22,314 nucleotides of DNA from Lojkania enalia (GCA_010094045.1 ML986791.1:56537-78850); one strand, 5' to 3'. Counted from the stretch's first letter, positions 12,601 through 19,811 are shown. A program made the numbers and translations. Notes: generated from the sequence alone by a model not told the origin.

Positions 12601-14223
12601 AGCGTTGTCTTCATCACAAGCGACCCCAATTTTGAGACACATCGGGTCATCTTCTTACACGAGCACTATCTAGAAGCGAAAGTTCGCCAGTGTCTTCCCT
12701 CAGGATTTAGTGCCTTCTTCAATATATCAAACCGATCAGATGATGAGGCACTGTTTGAACGGGTTTCTTCGATTCTAGCGAAAGATTGCCCGAAGATCAA
12801 GGGCACAGAGGCTTTCTTTAGGCCTCGTTCAATGGTTTACAGGTGCGCCAAGTCGCATGGACGGCAATATCTGACACAGCTCGACAAACTGCCAGCCACA
12901 CTCTATGAAAACACTAATGTTCATGTTGTCAACGCGCATGAGATCACGCAAAGCTCAAGCCAAAACTCTTCGGCAATAATGGACTGGACTGCAACGGACC
13001 GTATTCCAGTTAACGTAGAACCTGCTGACTTCCACGTCAGATTCCATTCCACGAAAACCTACTTATTGATTGGAAGCAGTGATATTGCTCAGTCAATCTG
13101 CGAGTGGATGGTTTCCCGTGGAGCCATCTATCTCATTCTTGCAAGCCGAAATCCATCTGAACTCGATGTGTGGGCTGAGGAAATGATCTCGAAAGGCGCG
13201 AAACTGGAAATTTGCAGTGTTGATGTAACCAATGCAACCTCGGTTTCCGGATTGATCAGCAATGCTAAAGCAGGAGTGAATCACAGTAAGATGGCTATGC
13301 CACCTTTCGGCGGTGTCATTCACACAGGTATGGTGCTAAAGGACTCTACCTTCACTCAGCTGCGGTACGATGACTTCCGGTCTATTGCAGACGTTAAAGC
13401 GAAAGGGAGCATCATCCTCCATGAACAGCTTCTGAATGAGCCGCTGGACTTTTTCATCATGACCGGTAGTATCTCAAATATCCTTGGTAATCGCGGTCAG
13501 GCAAATTACAATTGCGGAAACGCTTTCATTGTCGGCCTAGCAAACTACCGTCGCAGCATAGGTCTTCCAGCTTCTGTCGTACAGCTTGGTTGGGTTGTGG
13601 GACTCGGATACATTACCCGTGTATTAGGGACTAAGAAGGATGCGCGCGTGTCGAAAATGTTGTACCCTATCTCCGAGCACGATATCCATCAAATTTACGC
13701 TGAAGCCGTTCTGGCTAGTCCCGCCAACTCGGGTGTAAATCCCGAAATCACTGTTGGCATACGGCCGCTTGAGCCGGGTGTGCTTGAGAACACCCCATGG
13801 GCTAATGATGCCATGTTCGCCCATTACCATATAGAAACCCCCTCTCAGACTGATGCATCCAAACCGACCCTTTCCGATCACGAGAAGCTAAAAAGGCAGC
13901 TCATAGCAGTTTCCACCGGCTCACCTGAAACTGAAATAACTGGCGTAATCCAAGACGCTTTTGTTGCCAAGTTAAGCAACCTTGTCCAAACCGATGTTGG
14001 CGATATCGAGGACACCACTAACCTTCTAGACCTCGGCGTCGACTCGCTCGTTGCAAGTGAGATCGGTAGCTGGGCGCGTAAGGAGTTGAACGTGCAGATT
14101 CCACTTTCAATGATCCTTGGGTGCGCGAATGTGAAGGAAATCGTGGATTTCGCGATGGAGCACTTGGATAAGCCTACGCTGCTGAAAAGGGCCAGTGATG
14201 AGACTAAGGGATTCCTTGCTTGA
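6661..14223 (+). CDS. Highly reducing-type iterative polyketide synthase, KS-AT-DH-CMeT-ER0-KR-ACP
   Basis: This is a 2520-residue type I iterative fungal PKS with no intron or stop. KS is about 27-470 (C199 in DTACSSS, H338, H381). AT is about 580-890 (S675 in GHSSG, YHSHHM at 783-788, malonyl type). DH is about 965-1250 (H1001 in HxxxGxxxxP, D1172, H1176). C-methyltransferase is about 1340-1600 (SAM loop GAGTG 1440-1444). A structural KR half is about 1620-1800, an ER-like region about 1865-2110, KR about 2131-2330 (K2246, S2270, Y2283, N2287), and ACP about 2425-2505 (phosphopantetheine Ser2462 in DSL). The ER lacks its GGVG-type cofactor loop (1956-1971 reads GSILVISHDP...), as in LovB and PKS-NRPS enzymes, where a partner trans-ER reduces the chain. 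The KR loop is also degraded (GSSDIAQ, 2138-2144). The KS C-terminal GGTNAH motif reads GGSNVV. The protein ends 18 residues after the ACP helix region, so there is no C, TE or reductase release domain. Met21 (6721), just before the KS, is an alternative start. It is probably cytosolic; the product is unknown. Confidence 0.96.
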   Translation: MSLSASEPHSHPRTCDQTFRMAETLPQSIAIIGSACRLPGNASSPSRLWELLRNPRDIRKEAPHDRFSWEGIYRLDGLHGSTSTKDGYWLSENIRQFDPQFFNINAAQAKSIDPQHRLLLENVFEAMESAGLTLEASQGSNTGVYVGMMNGEYADNGTQDIEACTDQLMTIGTARSLASNRISYTFDFRGPSMTIDTACSSSLMAVHLAVSALRQGECKIAFACGANLNLTPHNFVSLARMNMISPDGQSKMFDESANGYGRSEGVAVVCLKLLEEAIKDGDHIECIIRQTGTSQDGRTKGITQPSAKAQTDLISKTYWSIGLDPTLASSRPQFFEAHGTGTPAGDPLEAQAIEAAFFPSHREYAEDEFIYVGSIKSIIGHTEGTAGIAGLLKASLAIQHAMIPPNMLFDRMNPNVAPFTRHLRLVTGPTLWPNVPFGCPRRASVNSFGFGGSNVVVIIESYDYNCHSLLHLPPPGSNIADELPLFTPFTFSGVSEGALLATLNGYHKYLHELKTPIFARDLAFTLQCKRSHFAFKYTISATGLSDLHKQLRQVMETVSGSEDMHIGIRSSPNSHPRIMGVFTGQGAQWAAMGKVLLDRSAYARQIIEKLDSHLSLLPEGDRPKWRLAEELRIQSNTSRLDEATYSQPATAAIQILLVNLLKVAGVHLHTVVGHSSGEIGAAYAAELLSAEDAIRIAYYRGLHAELAAGNDGQPGAMLATSLNGGQAEELCSLPEFEGRIVPAAYTSSSLVTLSGDADAIYQAREKLINKKVFARILRITKAYHSHHMEPCAETYFQSLEQCGMVPRKPPKDAPTWFSSVYSGRCMNNARDLSASYWVENLLCPVQFSKAITASVSDGFPDIILEFGPHPVLERPVKQTIGLSTETSIPFIGLLKKGHDSVVSLSDALGTIWTHFGNSAVKFENYDKALGGQSSKLVKGLPTYPWQNDKEYWWESRFLRSRFNNALPPTELIGETPVLSASHESKWRRFLNPKEVPWLLEHKINGKALLPAAAYIVMVATAALRLFWSRGIEMTEVKDIIFISPIVFHDDNTAIETIITFENITADFHKAKTDFFIDFGDREMNNDLRTAARGKLDIRFGPDLDRAWPKQLSQHSNLKTVDADYFYRTVSCNGYAYYGPFRAITSAKRRMDFVTGTIRVIPYEMIMHPAILDALLHASLLAREFPSDSGSPRVYVPSHVRSIKIFPVRCSEITTNCELLSFDVSRTGNQEYSGVLYAGKGKETLVQVDQFCTAPFQKHTHEDDVKMFTEISWRPYVPTIESLSSMFKPTSKHFQQVSAAERVVLFHLRMLNKSVSHTEERRAGFPMRCLLRFARVALWETALGLNAWAQTEWLQDTEKEIEEIVQQHSDVIDFQVVEALGKAYPRILCHEMTAIDTLMEDNMLNRLYAEGLGFREANGWLSHFVQIITNRSPRLRILEVGAGTGSVTARILDTCPFASYTFTDVSTSFLGPAKVQFSRHIDNMSFRTLDLDQDPMQQGFLPGSFEIIVAANVLHISADVKASLQRLRPLLRPGGYLLCLELSERLPLRMVFAMGGLSGWWIGHETGRAWSPALSEHQWNQLLKEVGFSGIDCITPIMDDIMYPNRVFCTQAIDDRMMSLREPLKFRSVKSQECLIIGGDQSKHANLISDITSLLSPAFRNVLYLSKFEDIVDCKNIPSTVLSLLELDQPVFKDMNSSKWTALQKLLSEATDIFWVTTGTQTPKNQDAAYGNMMIGLGRTVRHEFNHLRIIFFDVEKPDSAHAHTISTFMLRWHMIGQWAKQGWTDDTLFPPDHEFAWSNNTLYIPRLVTSKPRNERYNSKYRHIPKAVDPHISPVEVHFEETMDQSKSNIKGKYDIREVPRILNGFTTQDRLLVKMAYSTVFAIKIQGMGFLFAGLGTLSNGKSSIVLSSSITSLPEIPRHSVHPCNPTVRPGKYYLHAFAANLVAERVLSSRLPGSILVISHDPLTMTLIQLKVVKRGGSVVFITSDPNFETHRVIFLHEHYLEAKVRQCLPSGFSAFFNISNRSDDEALFERVSSILAKDCPKIKGTEAFFRPRSMVYRCAKSHGRQYLTQLDKLPATLYENTNVHVVNAHEITQSSSQNSSAIMDWTATDRIPVNVEPADFHVRFHSTKTYLLIGSSDIAQSICEWMVSRGAIYLILASRNPSELDVWAEEMISKGAKLEICSVDVTNATSVSGLISNAKAGVNHSKMAMPPFGGVIHTGMVLKDSTFTQLRYDDFRSIADVKAKGSIILHEQLLNEPLDFFIMTGSISNILGNRGQANYNCGNAFIVGLANYRRSIGLPASVVQLGWVVGLGYITRVLGTKKDARVSKMLYPISEHDIHQIYAEAVLASPANSGVNPEITVGIRPLEPGVLENTPWANDAMFAHYHIETPSQTDASKPTLSDHEKLKRQLIAVSTGSPETEITGVIQDAFVAKLSNLVQTDVGDIEDTTNLLDLGVDSLVASEIGSWARKELNVQIPLSMILGCANVKEIVDFAMEHLDKPTLLKRASDETKGFLA

Positions 14224-15171
14224 AAGGTATTTTTTTTTTTTTTTTTAATGTTTCAGGTTGTTATGCCGGGGGTTCAATACCGTACCAGGACAAGACGTCA
14301 TTTCTGAAAACGTCTAATGATTCTAGGCCAAGTGTTCTGGTATGTTTCGTTTTGTTGTAGGTTGCTGTGCCGGTACTGAATGTATGTTAATTTGTGAGAA
14401 TGTTTGCATTCATATGCAGATGATGATGAAACGGGGATCCGGGACGCCTCTACCAGCTAATTATATTGAAAGTACCAAATATCTTCTCAAGTGATATCAA
14501 TCACTTATTCCCGATTATGCCCGTAAAGATATTCTTAATCTACACTGCTTTGGTGCCGCAACTAAATGTGGAAGGATCAACCTCACCTTTGAAGTATAGA
14601 GATCACCAGCAACTTAAAAACATTGTATGTCTCTATGCTTGGCCCGCAATAAGCCCTTGAAATTTCTTCGAGCTCTATTTCATCCGTTGAGCGACAGGCA
14701 GTGGCTGGTGGGCAATCTATGGCATCCCGCAATCATGGACAGCCCCAAGCGCCTCTACTCGTTGATTAGTGTCCTCTCACTCGCCGCCATCAGATACTTT
14801 CTTCAACTCGAGTTTATTGGTTTCGCATGCTGCTCACCTCAGTTTATATCTACCAATAACGCGCCTCCTTAAATTTTTCGCTTCGCCGATCGTTAGTGAT
14901 AAGTGTGTGCGGGACACAGAAGATAAAAGACATCGGTTGCATCAATATGTAATATGATCTCATTATCGGCTCTACGTCACCTTCGCCTTTGCCTTTCACT
15001 CTCAGGAATCCGCTCTCAGGTCACGTGGCTGTCTGCATTCATATGGCTCATTCACTGATATACATTCCTTCAGGTTTGCCCTCAACAACGTTGTAATTTT
15101 CCCATCACGATCGTGGGCTCACTATCAACGTACCCATATTCTGTAGAAATTACTATGCAGAGTACAAAGCC
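14224..15171. other. Intergenic region after the PKS
   Basis: It begins with the PKS 3' flank and a 17-T run. No supported gene is seen. Short open stretches on both strands near 14630-14870 look protein-like in places but carry stops and match nothing I know. The last 100 bp is open in the frame of the next gene (from about 15097), so that gene may have an upstream exon here. Confidence 0.35.
14230..14246. repeat. Homopolymer T17 tract just after the PKS stop
   Basis: A run of 17 T begins 7 bp after the stop codon TGA (14221-14223). On the PKS transcript it would be a U-rich 3' UTR element. It is also a site prone to length variation or sequencing error, but it lies outside the coding sequence. 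Confidence 0.8.
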
Positions 15172-17044
15172 ATGACCGAGAAATATAAAGAAGAAATGCA
15201 AACCTCGGAGGCGACTACAAGCGCAACGGCTGCAGCAAAGGAGCCCCTTGAAAAGGAATCGACGACCAGTAACCAATTTAGCCACTCTAATACGTCAAAA
15301 TGCGAGCCACGTTTGGTTATGCATATCCCGTTACGAACAATCCAGTACAAAGGAAGCTCACCACGAAAGCATGTCAATACTAAGCGCAAAGCAAAACAAG
15401 CGAAGGCAGTCGGTAAGTTTAGCTTCCCAGATTCTCGAATCACTTTTTATATCGACATAACACGTGATTTCAAAGCTAACCAACGGCGCTATAGGAAGAG
15501 TTATGTCAAATAATGCTCGAGTCAAAACAAAAGCTGCCGTTTCCAAGAGGTGCGCTTCTACTCTTTTACCCTCCGACAGCGCCCCAGGCGTGTCAAAAAC
15601 AAGGATAAACTCTGATTTCGATCCCGTTAGCAGAGGAACGACTCCAAACCCCCTCCCACGTTTCTCACAGATGTTTGGTATGTTTCAATTTGTCTGAAGT
15701 GTGCGCCTATTTATTTATTTACTCATGTTAGGGCGTGCGCCGGGCAGGATGAATGACGCAGCGTACGATTCCCATCTTGTACAAGACGGCCTGAAATCTC
15801 TTTGTAAAGCTACATCCGTCACCGAACAAGAACGTATGATATCCTTAGCTGATGGCCTCTACATTGCTGATACGGGCCAGTTACTCGCCAGCGTGGCATC
15901 ATTACCGAGTTAACAAGTTTCAATGAGAACGTATACCGTTATCTGGGTTCACTCCATGAGCGACTTGAACGCGTCGAAAGGGAGAACGCCTCTCTCCGAG
16001 CTCTTGTTAGCACTCGCACTAACAGTCTTCGGCCATCATATCGTAGTATTATTGATAATCGCTCTCGTTCACCTTCGCCTTTGCGCGAAGAACCTATCTT
16101 AGGGGATAACGATTTCCGCATCACTTTTGTTAACGAGAACGAGAATGACCAGAACACCGCCGATGATTCTATTGGTGATGCATCGGACGAGGACAATGAA
16201 AGCGAATACGGGAACAGGAAGACTACGACGTTAGAAAACATTGGTCTTCCGACTCCTCGTACACCACGTCAGTCAAATCTAAGAAACTAGGGGTGGTATT
16301 TACTAACTGCAAACAGAAGCGCAAATGTTATTGACAACTCCAAAGAACAGCACTCTTCTCAGCAAGCGTTCGGTTCACAACCTAGCAAAGGTTTTGCCGC
16401 ATCCCTTGACTCAATTTCCGAACATCGAACTCACGGATAAAGAAATACTAGTGTAAGTATATATCTATTATTCCGGATTATTTACTAAATTGCGGAGCTA
16501 TTTCTTTAATTCGCTAGTCCGACCTATTGTTGCATTACGGCTTCGTGCTCGAGATTGGGGACCCGCAGCCATGACCAATGTGCTTAACAGTCATCGAGAC
16601 ATTTATCCGCCATACCTACGCAATACATGTTCTGTCAAGTGCACGACCGCGCTTAAACGCGGAAAGGACAAGCATGGAAACCAATGGTACGAGACTACCG
16701 CGGAAAAACTCGCTGGGGCAAACGACATCGAGGCAACAGTCATGTGTCGCATCACCCAAGATGAAACGGATGAGGCATTTGATATCAATGTACTCGATTT
16801 GGTTTCTTTTTTGAAGAAGCATCCAGCAGGTGAAGGCGCTGGGGTATTCACTCGATGCGTCATTTGGTGCGAGGAGCATCAGATTAACTGGCCGTTGTCA
16901 AAGGTGAATGAACTGGCAGCTGCTCTTAATAGTGGGCGAATGCCAGTCCCATCAGCTTTTCCGATATTCAATGACGTGATGACGGTTGAGGTTGACATCA
17001 CTGCTGCTCGTGGAACATCCCGCCAGGAGACTCCTATGGGATGA
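15172..17044 (+). CDS. Predicted six-exon gene, protein of unknown function with coiled coil
   Basis: I assembled this model by following open frames across GT-AG introns. Exons: 15172-15412, 15495-15677, 15732-15803, 15881-16267, 16317-16452, 16498-17044; the total is 1566 nt, or 521 residues. Donors include GTAAGT (15413, 16453) and GTATGT (15678); branch sites include GCTAAC (15475) and TACTAAC (16301). The fifth intron ends in GAG, unusual but needed for frame. The N-terminal third is Lys/Ser/Thr-rich and basic, and probably disordered. A heptad-like stretch (YLGSLHERLERVERENASLR) encoded near 15930-16000 suggests a coiled coil. An acidic Asp/Asn/Glu-rich linker follows. The final 190 residues look like a folded domain with three Cys (after RNT, CSVKC; and VIWCEE). 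I do not recognise the family. The start is uncertain because the frame stays open upstream to about 15097. It could be a host gene or a gene carried by a mobile element. Confidence 0.5.
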
Positions 17045-17380
17045 CACCACAGACATACCTAGCCCGCCGGTTTGTATAAAGAGAAGCCCCTCTCATGGAA
17101 GTGCTTAATGGGCTGCACGTTGAATCAGGTCCTTGGTTATAGTGGTTATTCGGTCTTTGATCCGCAATCTCGAGTGGAATGCATATTTAGCATGCTTTTC
17201 TTTGCCGGTTGAGAGGAAGTGATTTCAAAGGTTCTCTGTTCTAAGAAAGGTAAGCATGCCCTTTGTCAGATAGTACAGGTGCTCGAAATCAAGTAATACA
17301 TTTTTAACGGGTTGTATGAAGCGCTGCTAAAACTATCATGTCTGAGACAGTGACGCCACCGCATCAATGCGTTACGTCGC
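17045..17380. other. Intergenic, nothing recognised
   Basis: This is ordinary-composition sequence between the unknown gene and the transposon fragments. No open frame, repeat or RNA gene was recognised. It contains the 3' flank of the unknown gene and ends at the start of a terminal repeat. Confidence 0.4.
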
Positions 17381-17424
17381 CAGTGTGGGTCACGATAAGC
17401 CACGATAAGCAACGATCAATACTG
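17381..17424 (+). repeat. Terminal repeat copy 1 of a Fot/pogo-type transposon
   Basis: This 44-bp sequence begins CAGTGTGGGTCACGATA and contains two tandem CACGATAAGC units followed by AACGAT. It occurs again at 18292-18335 in the same orientation with one C/T difference. A terminal CAGTG and ACGAT subrepeats fit terminal inverted repeats of fungal pogo/Fot elements. No TA target duplication is visible at its left edge (GC precedes it). Confidence 0.7.
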
Positions 17425-17567
17425 GGTTCTAGTAGCTGACGCACGGTCTCGCCTGACGCACACCCACACCGGATTTTGCCGATTTTCAACATAATAGCAA
17501 CTCCACCAATATGGACCCTATTGACGACGCGCTTGCTGCATTAAAATCGCTAAGTTCGGCTATATAG
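17381..17567 (+). mobile_element. 5' end fragment of a Fot/pogo DNA transposon
   Basis: After the terminal repeat comes a leader of about 87 bp and an ATG at 17511. It encodes MDPIDDALAALKSL and stops at 17565-17567 after 18 codons. The M-D-P-I-D-x-A-L-A-A-L opening is typical of Fot1-like transposases, where it precedes the helix-turn-helix DNA-binding domain. Here the rest of the DNA-binding domain and the catalytic core are absent, so the fragment is non-functional. The reading frame breaks next to a TAGTTCCTGC motif that recurs at 18281. Confidence 0.6.
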
Positions 17568-17642
17568 TTCCTGCGCACATAGGGTTCCTGCGCAGTCGCC
17601 CGAAACTAGCCACACTACCAAAACACCATATAATGAAGTAAT

Positions 17643-18248
17643 TTACATAGATAATTGCCACTGATTACACATAGATTCGAGAGTTGCAGCTGCAGTAGCC
17701 GCTGCCGCCTCGGCAGCGGCCTCCTCTGTAGAAATCGCCCTTCTACGGGCCTGCTCAGCATCTGATTGGCCCTGAGCCTTCTTTATATTCTCGATATTTG
17801 TAAACCTCTCCTGTGGGTCTATTTAAACCTTTTTACGCGGCTTTGAAGGGCCAGCAGTCTCTAGTAGGCGCTTGAGGCGTACGTTTTCTGCTTCTATTAA
17901 TGCTGCCCTGGCATTTGTAGCTGATATAGCCTTGCCAGCTTTATAGAAGACTAGCCGAGTCGTGTGAGTAATATTTTCGGATTCCTGAAGCTGCTGCCGT
18001 ATACGGTAGAGGCCCTGAGCGCTCTGAGGCGTATTATAAAGGGTATTAATAGCTGATATAGGCCGTAGGGGCGTTATAGGCCGGCTAGGCTGGCTGGGCC
18101 GGCCTTGAACCTGTAAGGATTGGATTACCAGGTTGATATTCAATGGGCAGAGGCCTGTCGCTTGCCAGCCAGCCCGACACACACACGCGAGGTGGTAAGC
18201 GGGAAAAACTTCTGAATTGTTGATAAGGAGGATATTCATCTCGGACAT
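17643..18248 (-). pseudogene. C-terminal fragment of a Fot/pogo transposase
   Basis: On the minus strand, from about 18248, the reading includes AGWQATGLCPLN, the junction motif found after the DDE catalytic core in Fot1-like transposases (G-W-x-A-T-G-L-x-P-x-N). It continues through the usual basic and coiled C-terminal tail. A stop at 17823-17825 interrupts it after KKV, but the same frame continues (IDPQERFTNIENIKKAQ, then an Ala-rich run) to a second stop at 17643-17645, so the first stop is probably a premature mutation. The catalytic core is missing; the frame also breaks just upstream of 18248. The orientation is opposite to the N-terminal fragment at 17511, so the two do not come from one simple copy. 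Confidence 0.65.
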
Positions 18249-18291
18249 TCTTTTACTCGAACCGCGGACACTCGCTTAGCTAGTTCCTGCT

Positions 18292-18335
18292 CAGTGTGGG
18301 TCACGATAAGCCACGATAAGCAACGATCAATATTG
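18292..18335 (+). repeat. Terminal repeat copy 2 of a Fot/pogo-type transposon
   Basis: It matches 17381-17424 at 43 of 44 positions and has the same orientation. It therefore looks like the left end of another element running rightwards into RIP-degraded sequence, not the right end of the element starting at 17381, which would be inverted. The preceding dinucleotide is CT, not TA. Confidence 0.65.
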
Positions 18336-18337
18336 TT

Positions 18338-18355
18338 CGATATCGTACGATATCG
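18338..18355. repeat. Perfect 18-bp palindrome next to terminal repeat 2
   Basis: CGATATCGTACGATATCG is its own reverse complement and contains the CGAT motif also found in the terminal repeat. It starts 3 bp inside the repeat and sits at the edge between moderate-GC and RIP-degraded sequence. It may be a subterminal transposase-binding site. Confidence 0.6.
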
Positions 18356-18359
18356 TAAC

Positions 18360-19523
18360 CAAAAAATACGACAAATACTGTATAGATAGTAGAAAGTAAT
18401 ATAGATAGTCAACTTTTTATATAAAAAGAAAGCCCTTATCTAAGAATATCTATTAAGAATACCTATACAGCCCTAATATAATAAGTATAGTAGGAGTAGT
18501 TAGAAGTATTAGGAGAGCTACTCTTATCCTTATTAGGCTTATGCTTATACTTCTATTACTACTTATTATATAAAGGCTTATTATTCTTATTTAATTAAAA
18601 GCGGTATAAAGTACTATAATTCTTATATATATAATTGCTATATATACTATTCTACTATCTAGTAAAAGAGATATAGCTAGTATAGTAGAGAAATTCCCCT
18701 ATATAATTATATACTACCTTATAATACTAGTAAAGAGTAATATTAAGGTTACTATATATATAAATTAGTAAGCCCTTAATATATAACTAGTATTAAAATA
18801 GTAAGGCCCTAGTCTATATAATACTATAGTAAGTAATAAGAGGAGAAGTAGAAGTATTATATAGAGAAGCGCTAAAAGGGTAAAGTAAGAAGTCTATAAT
18901 TTAAGTAATCTTATTACTCTAATATAATATTAGTATATTAATATATTAAAAGGGTAGTAATATTTACTATAATAGTAAAGATATAAGATAAATACTTAAT
19001 AATAATTAGGTTAAAGATTAGGATTATTTTATATAAGAGAAGATTTAAGTAAACTATAGTATTAAACTATAAGCTACTAGTTAGAGTAAAATCTTAGACT
19101 TAAGAAGTTTAACTAGAAGAACTCTATAAGATTTAATTAGTAGTATTAATAATATTTATATATATAGCTTAATAAGAATTATTAGCTATAGCTAGAAAAT
19201 TACTACTATAATTAATAGTAGTATTATTAAATATATTATTATTAAAAGATATAGTAGAATTATATAAAAGAAGAGCTTAATATTTTAAAAGTAGAGAAAA
19301 AAAGGAGAGTATATAGATTAGAGAAAAGGTAGAAGGCTAGGCTTTTATATAAAAGAGTTATCTTATTTATATTATAAAACTATAGTAAGCTACTAATAGA
19401 ACGTACTTATTTAGATTTCTAATTTCTCTTATTTAAACAACCTCGTTTAATATATAAAATAGGAAAAAGGGTAGTAAAAGTAAACGAGTAGTTAAGAGCT
19501 ATTTATAGGAAAGCGGTAAGAGG
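18360..19523. mobile_element. RIP-degraded repeat of unknown class
   Basis: This stretch of over 1.1 kb is AT-rich and stop-filled, and abuts the Gypsy 3' LTR. On the minus strand near 18430-18600 a Lys/Asn/Ser-rich stretch with several Tyr (possible former Cys) is faintly like a gag or linker region, but too weak to name. It may include the rest of the element whose terminal repeat is at 18292. Confidence 0.4.
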
Positions 19524-19811
19524 CTATATATTATAACAGTATAGGTAAGATAATAGGTTTAAATATAATACGAATCTACTTAGAGATATATAAAAGTATA
19601 TAGGAGTTTAGAAACTTAGGAATTCTATTAATATTTATAGGCCTTATATAAAAGGATATAGAAGAACTATTAAGCTACTTATAAGAGAGTATACAACTAT
19701 ATATAGAAGGGAAAAGGAGTAGAACTAGGGGTAGAATAAGATAAGTAAAAAGCTTTAAGATAAAATTATATATAAAACTTTTTATAGAACAATTTCTTTA
19801 TATTATTATAT
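19524..19811 (-). repeat. LTR copy 2 (3' LTR of the right Gypsy element)
   Basis: This is the same LTR family as 2407-2690, in the same orientation. It differs almost wholly by transitions; for example, AAGCGAAAAGC in the left copy reads AAGTAAAAAGC here. A purine tract on the minus strand lies immediately at its right edge, which marks it as a 3' LTR of a minus-strand element. Confidence 0.75.

Noticed and set aside
6661..14223. Frameshift or intron explaining the odd KR loop
   Set aside because: The frame is open and aligns in register before and after the loop, and no GT-AG pair there would restore a normal motif.
14403..15045. Repeated TGCATTCATATG near 14405 and 15034
   Set aside because: Only 12 bp shared, with unrelated flanks; probably coincidence.
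17381..18335. A single MITE or complete Fot element bounded by the two 44-bp repeats
   Set aside because: The repeats are in direct orientation and the internal pieces point in opposite directions, so they are not the two ends of one element.
2407..19811. The whole island as cargo inside one LTR retrotransposon
   Set aside because: The left LTR has its interior to the left and the right LTR has its polypurine tract and interior to the right, so the island lies between two elements, not within one.
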